From Dysgonomonas sp. 25 (GTDB lineage Bacteria; Bacteroidota; Bacteroidia; Bacteroidales; Dysgonomonadaceae), in assembly GCF_010501075.1 (NCBI RefSeq), contig NZ_QVMN01000009.1:1-64000 (forward strand): 64,000 bases of DNA, written 5' to 3'. The notes beneath the pieces were generated by a model, which was not told the DNA's origin, ran no database searches, and saw nothing but the letters and a program-made list of their open reading frames with translations. Of the stretch, positions 1-7,106 are shown piece by piece (within the stretch, counting starts at the first letter, position 1; each line of letters starts with the position of its first letter). A program made the position numbers and the translations under genes.

Positions 1-119
1 GAGATGACTCTGGTCGAGATACTTGAGTACTACACACTTGCTTAAATCAACTATTTCTTTAACTAATATGAATTACAATAAAAAAGACAAGCTGGAGTCA
101 TCCGGCAGAGACAAAAGCC
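1..119 (+). other. tRNA-Ile upstream spacer, possibly 16S-tRNA-Ile rRNA spacer
   Basis: No open frame is visible. The segment leads directly into a tRNA-Ile(GAT), the tRNA that in Bacteroidales normally sits in the 16S-23S spacer. The beginning could therefore be the spacer just after a 16S gene. No 16S sequence is visible in the window, so this is inference only. Confidence 0.35.
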
Positions 120-196
120 AGTCCTATAGCTCAGTTGGTTAGAGCGCTACACTGATAATGTAGAGGTCGGCAGTTCAAATCTGCCTGGGACTACCA
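120..196 (+). tRNA. tRNA-Ile (anticodon GAT)
   Basis: A full cloverleaf is visible. The 7-bp acceptor stem pairs AGTCCTA with TGGGACT (one G-T pair). The D arm contains AGCTCAGTTGGTTAGAGC. The anticodon stem CTACA/TGTAG carries loop CTGATAA with anticodon GAT. The T arm contains GGCAG/CTGCC with loop TTCAAAT, and CCA is encoded at 194-196. A phage-type integrase begins 310 bp downstream, so the 3' half of this gene is the natural candidate for the ICE attachment site. The second att copy was not found and should lie beyond the right end of the window. Confidence 0.95.
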
Positions 197-228
197 GAAA
201 AAGCGAAAGCTAAGGACAAGATAGGACA

Positions 229-266
229 AAAGGCAGTAAATCAGAAGATTTGCTGCCTTTGTTTTT
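229..266 (+). terminator. Rho-independent terminator after tRNA-Ile
   Basis: A 14-bp stem (229-242 with 247-260, one T-G pair) with an AGAA tetraloop is followed by GTTTTT. It lies 33 bp after the tRNA and would end its transcript before the integrase region. Confidence 0.85.
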
Positions 267-426
267 ATGTATCAATTGACAATTTACGCCAAACGATGTC
301 CCGTTACGACATCGGACTGTGGGTAAAACCATGGGGATGAAAATATGTAATTAAATACCCATACTAAACTTGTAATTCTAAGACTTTCAGATGACTACCT
401 ATGTCTATGTCAGTCATTAGTTGTCT

Positions 427-505
427 AGTGCATTTTTTTAACGAGCCACTTATTTTTGCAGTAAGCAAAAATTAAACATTTATTATTAACTCAAAAAAAT
501 GCACT
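427..505 (+). promoter_or_regulatory. Nested inverted repeat abutting the integrase start codon
   Basis: A perfect 13-bp inverted repeat, AGTGCATTTTTTT at 427-439 and its complement at 493-505, ends one base before the integrase ATG at 507. Inside it is a second hairpin, TTTTTGC/GCAAAAA (453-459 with 465-471). In RNA this would bury the translation start region; as DNA it could hold integrase or excisionase sites. The structure is seen directly; its role is inference. Confidence 0.6.
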
Positions 506-506
506 T

Positions 507-1790
507 ATGAAACATCGAATGTCACAATTTTTTTTCATCCGTAAATCAAAACTAAATAAGGATGGATCAGCAACCATTATCGTAAAGATTACAATCTCCG
601 GCAAATCGTTAGAATTCAGTACGGGGCTTTCCATACAAGCAATTGAGTTGTGGGATTCCACGCTAAGACGGATGAGAACAAAACGCACAGAAGCAATTGA
701 AATAAATGATTCACTCTCTATTATAGAAAAGAAGTTGGATAATATTTATTCATCCCTTTATAAAGATAATCCATATGTGACTGTAAAAATGGTGAGTGAT
801 TCATTTCATGGCAAAGACTTGAAGGAATATACCCTTTTAGACCAATTCGATAAAATCATTAAGCAGAAGAAAGCTTTATCCAAGACTACTATAACCGAGC
901 ATACTGTAGGCAAGTATGAATGCAGTAAAAAGAAAGTCGGACAATTTATAGAATACTATTATACAAAAGAGGATTTGATTTATAAAACTTCAAATACTGG
1001 TAATACGGTAGACATAAATATAAAGAAAGTCGACTATGAATTTATTCATAACTATGAAATTTACCTTTTATCTGATGGTGGCTGCGGGCATAATACCATG
1101 GTACGCCATATGCGCTACCTGAAGCAAGTGCTCTCCTATTCCATGAAATGCAAATATATCACTGATGATCCTTTCTATGGGATTGTTCTATCTTCTAAGA
1201 GGACTAATCCAAGATATCTGACAGAAGGAGAACTTACAAAAATTATCGAAACTGATCTTCGGAGCGAAGTATTGGATACCATCCGTGATATTTTTGTTTT
1301 TGCCTGCTTTACGGCTTTGGCCTACATCGATATACAAAATCTCAAAAAAACTGATATAATAACAGATTCCACAGATAGAGAATTCATCGATAAAAATCGC
1401 ATTAAAACCGGTAATGAATATTTTGTACCACTTGTTCCAGCTGCCAAGCAGATAATTGAAAAATATAAACAGAAGAAATATCCTGACAATAAACTATTCT
1501 CTGTTCCATCCGGACAATGTATTAACCGTTATTTGAAGGAGATTGCCAATATCTGTGGAATTAGTAAGAATATCTCTTTTCACACAGCTCGTCATACTTG
1601 CGCTACCCTGATGCTCACAAAAGGCATGTCTATAGAAAGTGTATCCAAAATGTTGGGGCATTCCGATATCCAGACTACACAAATTTATGCTAAAATACTT
1701 AATGAAAAGGTAACTATAGAAATCGAAGAAATAATGAAAGGGTTACCGGTAATAACCAAAGAAAGGATCGAAGAGTTGGAAGTCGCGTAA
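507..1790 (+). CDS. int: Tyrosine recombinase (ICE integrase)
   Basis: A 427-aa site-specific tyrosine recombinase expected to integrate and excise the element at the adjacent tRNA-Ile. An N-terminal arm-binding and core-binding region (about residues 1-220) precedes the catalytic domain. Catalytic residues visible are HTAR (His359, Arg362), LGHS (His385) and the nucleophile Tyr394 in TTQIYAKI. The usual first arginine (TGLR) is replaced: the sequence reads TALAYIDI, as in many Bacteroidetes integrases related to IntDOT. An alternative start at 519 (MSQFFFIRK) is possible. It stands alone, read away from the tRNA, and is preceded by an inverted repeat that may control its expression. No excisionase gene is recognisable nearby. 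Confidence 0.93.
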   Translation: MKHRMSQFFFIRKSKLNKDGSATIIVKITISGKSLEFSTGLSIQAIELWDSTLRRMRTKRTEAIEINDSLSIIEKKLDNIYSSLYKDNPYVTVKMVSDSFHGKDLKEYTLLDQFDKIIKQKKALSKTTITEHTVGKYECSKKKVGQFIEYYYTKEDLIYKTSNTGNTVDINIKKVDYEFIHNYEIYLLSDGGCGHNTMVRHMRYLKQVLSYSMKCKYITDDPFYGIVLSSKRTNPRYLTEGELTKIIETDLRSEVLDTIRDIFVFACFTALAYIDIQNLKKTDIITDSTDREFIDKNRIKTGNEYFVPLVPAAKQIIEKYKQKKYPDNKLFSVPSGQCINRYLKEIANICGISKNISFHTARHTCATLMLTKGMSIESVSKMLGHSDIQTTQIYAKILNEKVTIEIEEIMKGLPVITKERIEELEVA

Positions 1791-1812
1791 TAATATTACC
1801 TATACAATAAAA

Positions 1813-1842
1813 AGCACGAGGAGTGTTTAAACTCCTCGTGCT
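1813..1842. terminator. Hairpin between convergent int and histone-like genes
   Basis: A 12-bp perfect stem (1813-1824 with 1831-1842) with a 6-nt loop lies 22 bp after the integrase stop and just before the end of the convergent gene. It is preceded by an A-run, giving a T-run for minus-strand transcripts. It probably works as a bidirectional terminator. Confidence 0.75.
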
Positions 1843-1846
1843 CTCA

Positions 1847-2020
1847 TTATTTAGACTCAGCAATAGATATTTTACGAAAATCTTTTAATGCTTTCTCAAT
1901 AGCCAAAGAAGTCTTTCTGGCACGAGTTCCCGCAGCTTTATTTCCGTTTTCTACCTGAAGAGCTGCATCTTTTGCAAAATCTGTGAATAGTTGATTTAAA
2001 TTGTCTACTAAATTTTTCAT
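1847..2020 (-). CDS. Small histone H1-like protein (Hc1 family)
   Basis: A 57-aa basic protein starting MKNLVDNLNQLFTDFAKDA and ending RKISIAESK, with a lysine/arginine/alanine-rich middle (GNKAAGTRARKTS). This matches the short histone-H1-like DNA-binding proteins common in Bacteroides and its relatives. The role is likely nucleoid compaction. It is convergent to the integrase and has its own promoter (box at 2045-2052). The family assignment rests on recognition of the sequence pattern. Confidence 0.75.
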   Translation of the reverse strand: MKNLVDNLNQLFTDFAKDAALQVENGNKAAGTRARKTSLAIEKALKDFRKISIAESK

Positions 2021-2044
2021 ATTCTAACTTTTAAATTGAAGACG

Positions 2045-2052
2045 CAAATATA
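2045..2052 (-). promoter_or_regulatory. -7 promoter box for the histone-like gene
   Basis: On the minus strand the sequence reads TATATTTG, a perfect match to the Bacteroidetes -7 consensus TAnnTTTG, 24 bp before the ATG of the histone-like gene. No clear -33 TTTG is visible. Confidence 0.55.
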
Positions 2053-2170
2053 TACCTCAAATCCGATATAAGAATATCTTTTCGATAAATTTTATTTAAG
2101 AAACTCCATTTTATATGGATTCTATACCTCAATTCTCTGTAACTGTTATTATTTACCTGCCGCAAATTTA

Positions 2171-2293
2171 AAAACGGGCTTTCTTGAAAAGCAAGTTAAG
2201 CTTCCTTTGGAAGCTTTGCCCCAAAATCTCCACACCTTGTTTCACTTCGGGTTGTATTTTACCGGCAAAAACTTGCTTTTCATAGCCCGTTTT
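2171..2293 (+). promoter_or_regulatory. Nested-stem leader element, copy A
   Basis: P1 pairs AAAACGGGCT (2171-2180) with 2284-2293. P2 pairs TGAAAAGCAAGTT (2185-2197) with 2270-2282, 13 bp perfect. An extra 8-bp hairpin occupies 2198-2216. P3 pairs 2215-2227 with 2256-2269. The loop carries ATCTCCAC and CGGGTTGTATTTT, the conserved signature of the family. The start codon of the next gene is at 2360. See the finding on the leader family. Confidence 0.75.
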
Positions 2294-2359
2294 ATAAAAA
2301 GCTTCCGATAAAGAATAACTCTGCCAAAGGCGGAGAAGTATTAATAAAAATGATAAGTT

Positions 2360-2716
2360 ATGGAAAAGCAAGAACCAAACAAATTTCTCTTCCGTCAGGA
2401 TGAAGAGCAGTTAATAATCAGCAGGACTTATTTTACAATTGCAGCAAATAGCAAGGAAGAAGCTATAAGCATATTAGAATCATTTGAGAGAGAGAATATT
2501 CATGATTGCTATGATGAACGTATTCATATTGAAAATTCTGAATTAGAAATGGGTACTATTATTTCTTTGACTCCCGGAGAAACAATAAATAGAGCAACAC
2601 TTAATATCTATGATGCCGATAAGGAATTTCCGATTATCAGTAATCTAAATAAACCGATAAGTATAACAACTGAAAATGTAGGTTATGAAAATCGCAGAAC
2701 AGGAAGATATAAATAA
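2360..2716 (+). CDS. Hypothetical ICE protein
   Basis: A 118-aa, soluble, acidic protein without a recognised domain. It is the first gene after leader element A and overlaps the next gene by 32 bp, so the two are probably translationally coupled. The sequence has no signal peptide or membrane segment. The position next to the integrase suggests an accessory ICE gene; its function is unknown. Confidence 0.65.
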   Translation: MEKQEPNKFLFRQDEEQLIISRTYFTIAANSKEEAISILESFERENIHDCYDERIHIENSELEMGTIISLTPGETINRATLNIYDADKEFPIISNLNKPISITTENVGYENRRTGRYK

Positions 2717-3158
2717 ATCATACAAAAAGGTCGGTGAGACCTATTTTAAAAAAGAAACCGATGAAAAGATTGCCGATTTGCTCAATGAACTGATTGATTC
2801 CGGCCAAAGAGTGCGGATTTTTTATGGTGACCGCCGAACCGGACGAGATTTCTGCAAGAGATATGATACCATCGGCTACATAAGACGAACTACAGGAGAG
2901 GTGCCACAAGCTATCCTTCTGAAAGATAAGAGAGGTTTTGAAGGTGTTCCAATAGCAGAGCAGAATATTGTAAAGATTACGATAAGGAAAAAAACTGTCT
3001 ATCAGCATCCCCACTATCATATCCGTTTAAAGATTAAGGAAAGAGCCGGTAAATTCAGTTTATACAAATATGATGACAAAGAGCCCCTTTTTGAATCTGA
3101 ATCCAGATATGAAGTAGGTCGTGAAGAGCAGATATATATTGGCAATCGTGAGAAATAA
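2685..3158 (+). CDS. Hypothetical ICE protein
   Basis: A 157-aa basic protein with charged motifs (RIFYGDRRTGRDF, IRLKIKERAGKF) and no recognised family. Its ATG lies inside the end of the preceding gene, which supports a two-gene operon behind leader element A. The conserved-looking RTGRD segment and lack of export signals suggest a cytoplasmic, possibly nucleic-acid-related role, but this is speculation. Confidence 0.65.
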   Translation: MKIAEQEDINKSYKKVGETYFKKETDEKIADLLNELIDSGQRVRIFYGDRRTGRDFCKRYDTIGYIRRTTGEVPQAILLKDKRGFEGVPIAEQNIVKITIRKKTVYQHPHYHIRLKIKERAGKFSLYKYDDKEPLFESESRYEVGREEQIYIGNREK

Positions 3159-3175
3159 TATAAAATAATTTCAGG

Positions 3176-3295
3176 ATGGAAAAATTTAACTTACAATTCA
3201 CTCGAAAGGAACAGAGCCACCTTTATGATACACTATTTTATATTTTATTATTTCAAATTTATGGTAATAAAGGGAGTTCCTTAGCTCTCAAATAG
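3176..3295 (+). CDS. Possible 39-aa peptide, perhaps a truncated gene
   Basis: An ATG 17 bp after the preceding stop opens a 39-codon frame (MEKFNLQFTRKEQSHLYDTL...) that stops just before a terminator. The spacing fits a third operon gene, but the protein is short and looks like the beginning of something longer that has been lost. No homolog is recognised. Confidence 0.3.
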   Translation: MEKFNLQFTRKEQSHLYDTLFYILLFQIYGNKGSSLALK

Positions 3296-3302
3296 ATAAG
3301 AC

Positions 3303-3339
3303 AAAAAAGAGGTATAATCAATTATTATATCTCTTTTTT
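3303..3339 (+). terminator. Rho-independent terminator
   Basis: A 16-bp stem AAAAAAGAGGTATAAT (3303-3318) with 3324-3339 (one wobble pair) ends in a run of T. It closes the small operon that begins at 2360. Confidence 0.8.
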
Positions 3340-3427
3340 GGTAGTCTTTAATAGGTTCCTTTCACTTTCTCTAATTGTTAGATTGTTGCGGTTGTACGTG
3401 TTTTTGTTTTCTGTGCCGTGAAGTTTT

Positions 3428-3791
3428 GTTTAATTGATATTTCCAAAATTGTACGAGCTTTTAATATCTATCAAGTCCATTAAAATAGATTTGCATTAAT
3501 AAACTTAGATGGCAAGTCTATTTATTAAAGCAAACCATGTAATTATTAGGCAAACATGATATGACTACAATAGTTAATGATTTATTTAAGGCCTAAATGT
3601 TATCAAATTCAAAATTAACATTATAAGCTATAGAAAAATAGTATAATTTTCTTAAAATTAGAAAGTGATTTGTAAATAATGTTAATTTTAGCATCAGGAT
3701 GACGCTTTTACGGGCATCTAAAGAATAAGCCTTCTTATGAATCGAAATAACGTATATATTGCTCGTACAATTTTGGAAATATCAATTAAAC
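3428..3791. repeat. Non-coding segment bounded by perfect 31-bp inverted repeats
   Basis: Bases 3428-3458 are the exact reverse complement of 3761-3791 (31 of 31). The 302-bp interior is AT-rich and has no gene. It carries a plus-strand TAGATTTG box (3487-3494) and a minus-strand TAATTTTG box (3610-3617), both fitting TAnnTTTG. A further perfect 14-bp inverted repeat (3725-3738 with 3793-3806) straddles the right arm. No flanking target-site duplication is visible. It could be an invertible segment or a decayed mobile element. The rest of the gap 3340-3916 holds nothing I recognise. Confidence 0.7.
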
Positions 3792-3916
3792 GATAAGAAG
3801 GCTTATGATTTTTTTAATAAAGAAGTAGATTAATGTCTAAAAGAGAATATGTGTAATGCTATACCTTTAATGCTGTTACAAAGATATAATACAATAATTT
3901 ATATACAAATAAAACA

Positions 3917-6487
3917 TTATAATTTCAATCGATTTTTGATATTTAGACTCTTAATAGCTGATAAATGGTTTTTACCCAATTGTATTTCTTTGGGTTTAAA
4001 TTCCAGACAATTCGAGGCCCTATTAAATCTTATGGTTTGATCCCTATAGATTTTATTTTCCGTTAGTGATTTGAATTTCTTCACATCTATTGTCTCTCCC
4101 TTAAATAAAGATTCGACCTGTCCATAGTCTATCTTATCTACTATTTTATCTTTAATTGTATTATAAAATCCCATCACATTATCTGTTGAGATCATCGACG
4201 CAGGGATTTTCTCTTCTATTCCGGCTAAAGTCGCTCTTAAGTACATTTCGGGAGTCCTGGAGCTTTCACTTATATAGCGGATAGCCTCCGGATTGTTTTT
4301 TACGGCTTGAATCTGTATTTCGGATGTTTGGTGTTCAGGAGGGATACAGGCGATATGCTCTCCATCTTTGTTTACAACCAGACTTGCCATTTCCCTGGTC
4401 TTGAATTTATCAGGGAAACATTGATAAGTCCTATAGTCTAATGCAAAAAGTTCCGAACACATTTGTTCTGACATCATTCCACTTATTTTAATCGCTGTAG
4501 CTACTGATACGGGATTCACATCTTCAGCGATCAGTTTTTCTGCCAAATACAAGCTCGCTTCGGGATTTCTTATATACTTAAGTGTTTGGATCTGTTTATG
4601 GTCCATAAAAAAGTTGAATTCCAACATTGCCCTTCTAACAGCAATATCGGAGACATGGCCGTTTCTGAATTTTTCGGGTACATGCTTTAAAGCTATAAAC
4701 TTATTATTAACAGCAACTTCACACATTTGAGGCTTAATTCTATCCGAAGGAATATACTTTAATAAATCACCATCCTGTTTTAACGCCTTATATATCATTT
4801 TCTTTGTTAGTATATCTTCGGGAATGTATTTAATATCATAAGCATTATTTTTTATGGCTTCAAGACATAATTTTTTATCCCTGCGTTCAAGCGGTATTGC
4901 ACCGAGTCCTTCCTCCCTGATAAGCCGGAGGTCTTCTTCCCTGACTTTCAATAAGTCACTCAGTTGAACCCGTTGCAAATCTTCTTTGGGCGAGCAATCG
5001 TACTGCAAAATCAATAAATCGTTGGAAATATCATTATATTGTCCCAGTATTTTGCCGTTAACGACAATCAGGGGTGCCAAAGAATCCTTCAAATCCTCCA
5101 GATAACCGGAGAGCAGCTTGTAATTATCGGTTAGTCCCAAAGAATTGAATTGCTTCATTGCCTCATGTAAATCATTTGTAGTATCGGTTTTTAAGATATA
5201 ATTCTCCGGCATCCTTATTTTTAAGGTAGACGTAAATTGGCTTATGTGATAAATAAAATTTTCGGATTGCCTTACGTTATAGGGTACGCGTTGAATTAAT
5301 CTTTCAAAATTGTAGTTTTCATTCATATGGTCTCTCATGTAGTCCAGACACATCCTCATTGTCAAGAACCTTTCAGGTATATGTATTATACAACCCGGCT
5401 CCATTGAAAGAAGTGTTTGGACTATTTTTTTGTCATACACTTTGTCATTTATATTTTTTGCCAAATATTCAAAATCATAGGAAAGACCGGATCGGGAAAT
5501 AAAATCACAGAGAACATTCCTGTTGTTAATTTCGCTTATTAAATTATATACTATTGATGGATCGTATTCCTTCGTTGCGCTAATCAGGGTTTTTTCCTGT
5601 ATCTCTTTCGACCTTTCATCGCTTGGGATTTGAAAATATGCATACGGGTTCTTTTCAACGATTCTTAAATATATATCCTCATTGAATTCTTTTTGAGAGA
5701 TATATTGCATTGTTGTATAGTCTTTCGAAACGGCGTCGATAATTATTTCTTTTGTCAATTTGGAAGCCGGTACGTATTTTATATTTATGGGATTATCACT
5801 GACTGCTGCTTTACAAACTATGGCCGTTTTCCTGAAAGAAGGTATTTCCCTTAACGAAAGTTCGTTGATTGCTTCCAAATCCTTCTTTTGGTATTCCATC
5901 AATAATTCGATATTGAATACATTCAGCGGTTTATCCGTCGGAATTTGGTACATTTCAATAAGAGCACCGAGAGAAACCGCATTCATAAGAATTTCCGAAT
6001 CGTGTTTACGCCATCCCAATACTTTGTTACCATGGACAAGAAATGTATCCTTTTTATTTCCGTCGTCACTTAATAACATCAAATCTTCGATAAGAAAGAG
6101 CGGTTTAAGACCCAAAGATTGTATATTAATAAATGCATTAATCGGATTACTTATATCGAGTTCGATTAAGTACGATTCTTCCCGGGAATAGGCATATTGT
6201 TCCAATTCCGAAATTTTGTATATAGGAATATCCCTTATGTCTTCATCTATATTAAAAAGATGAGATAGTCGTTCATCGTGTACATCCTCTGTTTCATAAA
6301 TAATACCTTTATACACTAATAACCTGGATTCTTCTGTCTGATTACTTAGGTATTCTTCGTTTAACCATCTCTTTTCTTCGTTATCCTGATCCAATCCCAA
6401 ATTATCCAATACCTCCAATGTCGAAGCAGGTGGTATATCTAAAGCAATAAAATAATAATCCCTATTTAAATCCTTCTCATTTATCAT
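3917..6487 (-). CDS. DUF4116 repeat protein
   Basis: An 856-aa soluble protein. Its middle and C-terminal parts contain repeated units of the form NNxxAIKYIPEDxxTxEMxxxAV (for example KNNAYDIKYIPEDILT and KNNPEAIRYISESSRT), characteristic of DUF4116. The N-terminal 200 residues (start MINEKDLNRDYYFIALD) do not resemble the repeats. It is the last large gene downstream of the tra operon on the same strand. DUF4116 has no established function; the helical repeats suggest protein binding. No signal peptide is seen, so it is likely cytoplasmic and may be cargo rather than part of the transfer machine. Confidence 0.75.
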   Translation of the reverse strand: MINEKDLNRDYYFIALDIPPASTLEVLDNLGLDQDNEEKRWLNEEYLSNQTEESRLLVYKGIIYETEDVHDERLSHLFNIDEDIRDIPIYKISELEQYAYSREESYLIELDISNPINAFINIQSLGLKPLFLIEDLMLLSDDGNKKDTFLVHGNKVLGWRKHDSEILMNAVSLGALIEMYQIPTDKPLNVFNIELLMEYQKKDLEAINELSLREIPSFRKTAIVCKAAVSDNPINIKYVPASKLTKEIIIDAVSKDYTTMQYISQKEFNEDIYLRIVEKNPYAYFQIPSDERSKEIQEKTLISATKEYDPSIVYNLISEINNRNVLCDFISRSGLSYDFEYLAKNINDKVYDKKIVQTLLSMEPGCIIHIPERFLTMRMCLDYMRDHMNENYNFERLIQRVPYNVRQSENFIYHISQFTSTLKIRMPENYILKTDTTNDLHEAMKQFNSLGLTDNYKLLSGYLEDLKDSLAPLIVVNGKILGQYNDISNDLLILQYDCSPKEDLQRVQLSDLLKVREEDLRLIREEGLGAIPLERRDKKLCLEAIKNNAYDIKYIPEDILTKKMIYKALKQDGDLLKYIPSDRIKPQMCEVAVNNKFIALKHVPEKFRNGHVSDIAVRRAMLEFNFFMDHKQIQTLKYIRNPEASLYLAEKLIAEDVNPVSVATAIKISGMMSEQMCSELFALDYRTYQCFPDKFKTREMASLVVNKDGEHIACIPPEHQTSEIQIQAVKNNPEAIRYISESSRTPEMYLRATLAGIEEKIPASMISTDNVMGFYNTIKDKIVDKIDYGQVESLFKGETIDVKKFKSLTENKIYRDQTIRFNRASNCLEFKPKEIQLGKNHLSAIKSLNIKNRLKL

Positions 6488-6547
6488 ATTTGAAAAAAAT
6501 GTGCCCTGAAAGAGGTAGACTCCATCAGGGCAGGTTAATAAATGCTC

Positions 6548-6661
6548 CTAATCAATTTCTTTCCCCCACAACTGAACATCAGTCCTAGTGGAATATAAAG
6601 AAGTTATAAGCAATATACAATATATCAAGTACACGAAGAGTAATATTGATATTGTCTTCAT
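6548..6661 (-). CDS. Possible 37-aa membrane peptide
   Basis: A short frame starting MKTISILLFVYLIYCILLIT, with one strongly hydrophobic segment, begins 12 bp after the stop of traQ on the same strand. It could be a small membrane peptide of the tra operon. It is supported only by position and hydrophobicity. Confidence 0.35.
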   Translation of the reverse strand: MKTISILLFVYLIYCILLITSLYSTRTDVQLWGKEID

Positions 6662-6673
6662 AGATCTCTATTA

Positions 6674-7084
6674 TTAAGAATTTGAGTCATGATTAAAAGT
6701 AAAAGAAAGCGGAAATTCATTTCCCGCAGAGTCAAAAAATACGATGTCGATAACCTGCTGTACTTGCGATTTAGATGTATAATACAACCTGAAAGTTTCC
6801 TTGTTTAACGCGTATGTATCGTTTTGAGTCAGTATAGTCCCATCTTCCAGCTTTAATTCACCATTTCCATTGGGTTGGAAATAATACAGGTAATAAGACG
6901 TATTAATTTTCCCCTCACAAACGATCTGGCATCTTATCTCAGCTGTTTCGCCTTTTTTCAGTTTGCTTACAACGGGTAGATGCGATACAGAGAATCCATA
7001 ACTATTATTTATCTCCAGGTGATTGTCGGAACATGCAATCAAAGAGAAAGCCAGAATAAATATTATTAGAAAATACCTGTTCAT
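6674..7084 (-). CDS. traQ: Conjugal transfer protein TraQ (DUF3872)
   Basis: The start is chosen at 7084 because it gives a lipoprotein signal (MNRYFLIIFILAFSLIACSD, lipobox cysteine about residue 18). A longer upstream frame has no such signal and would overlap the preceding gene. The 136-aa protein has the DUF3872 pattern: KKGETAEIRCQI, YYLYYFQPNGNGELKLEDG, NDTYALNKETFRLYYTS. TraQ belongs to the Bacteroides conjugation gene set and is predicted to be a periplasmic or outer-membrane lipoprotein. It is last in the tra operon, 22 bp after a large paralog made of seven copies of the same fold. Confidence 0.85.
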   Translation of the reverse strand: MNRYFLIIFILAFSLIACSDNHLEINNSYGFSVSHLPVVSKLKKGETAEIRCQIVCEGKINTSYYLYYFQPNGNGELKLEDGTILTQNDTYALNKETFRLYYTSKSQVQQVIDIVFFDSAGNEFPLSFTFNHDSNS

Positions 7085-7106
7085 ATTTATTATAGTTTGA
7101 TGTGTT

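Noticed and set aside
197-506. tRNA-Ala or 23S rRNA downstream of tRNA-Ile
   Set aside because: No cloverleaf or rRNA-like sequence is present; the region holds a terminator and short inverted repeats (for example CGATGTC/GACATCG at 294-314).
3340-3916. Insertion sequence with a transposase
   Set aside because: No transposase frame exists and no target-site duplication flanks the 31-bp inverted repeats.
5760-6191. Plus-strand 143-aa frame
   Set aside because: It is antisense to the DUF4116 gene, hydrophobic by composition, and without a plausible start context.
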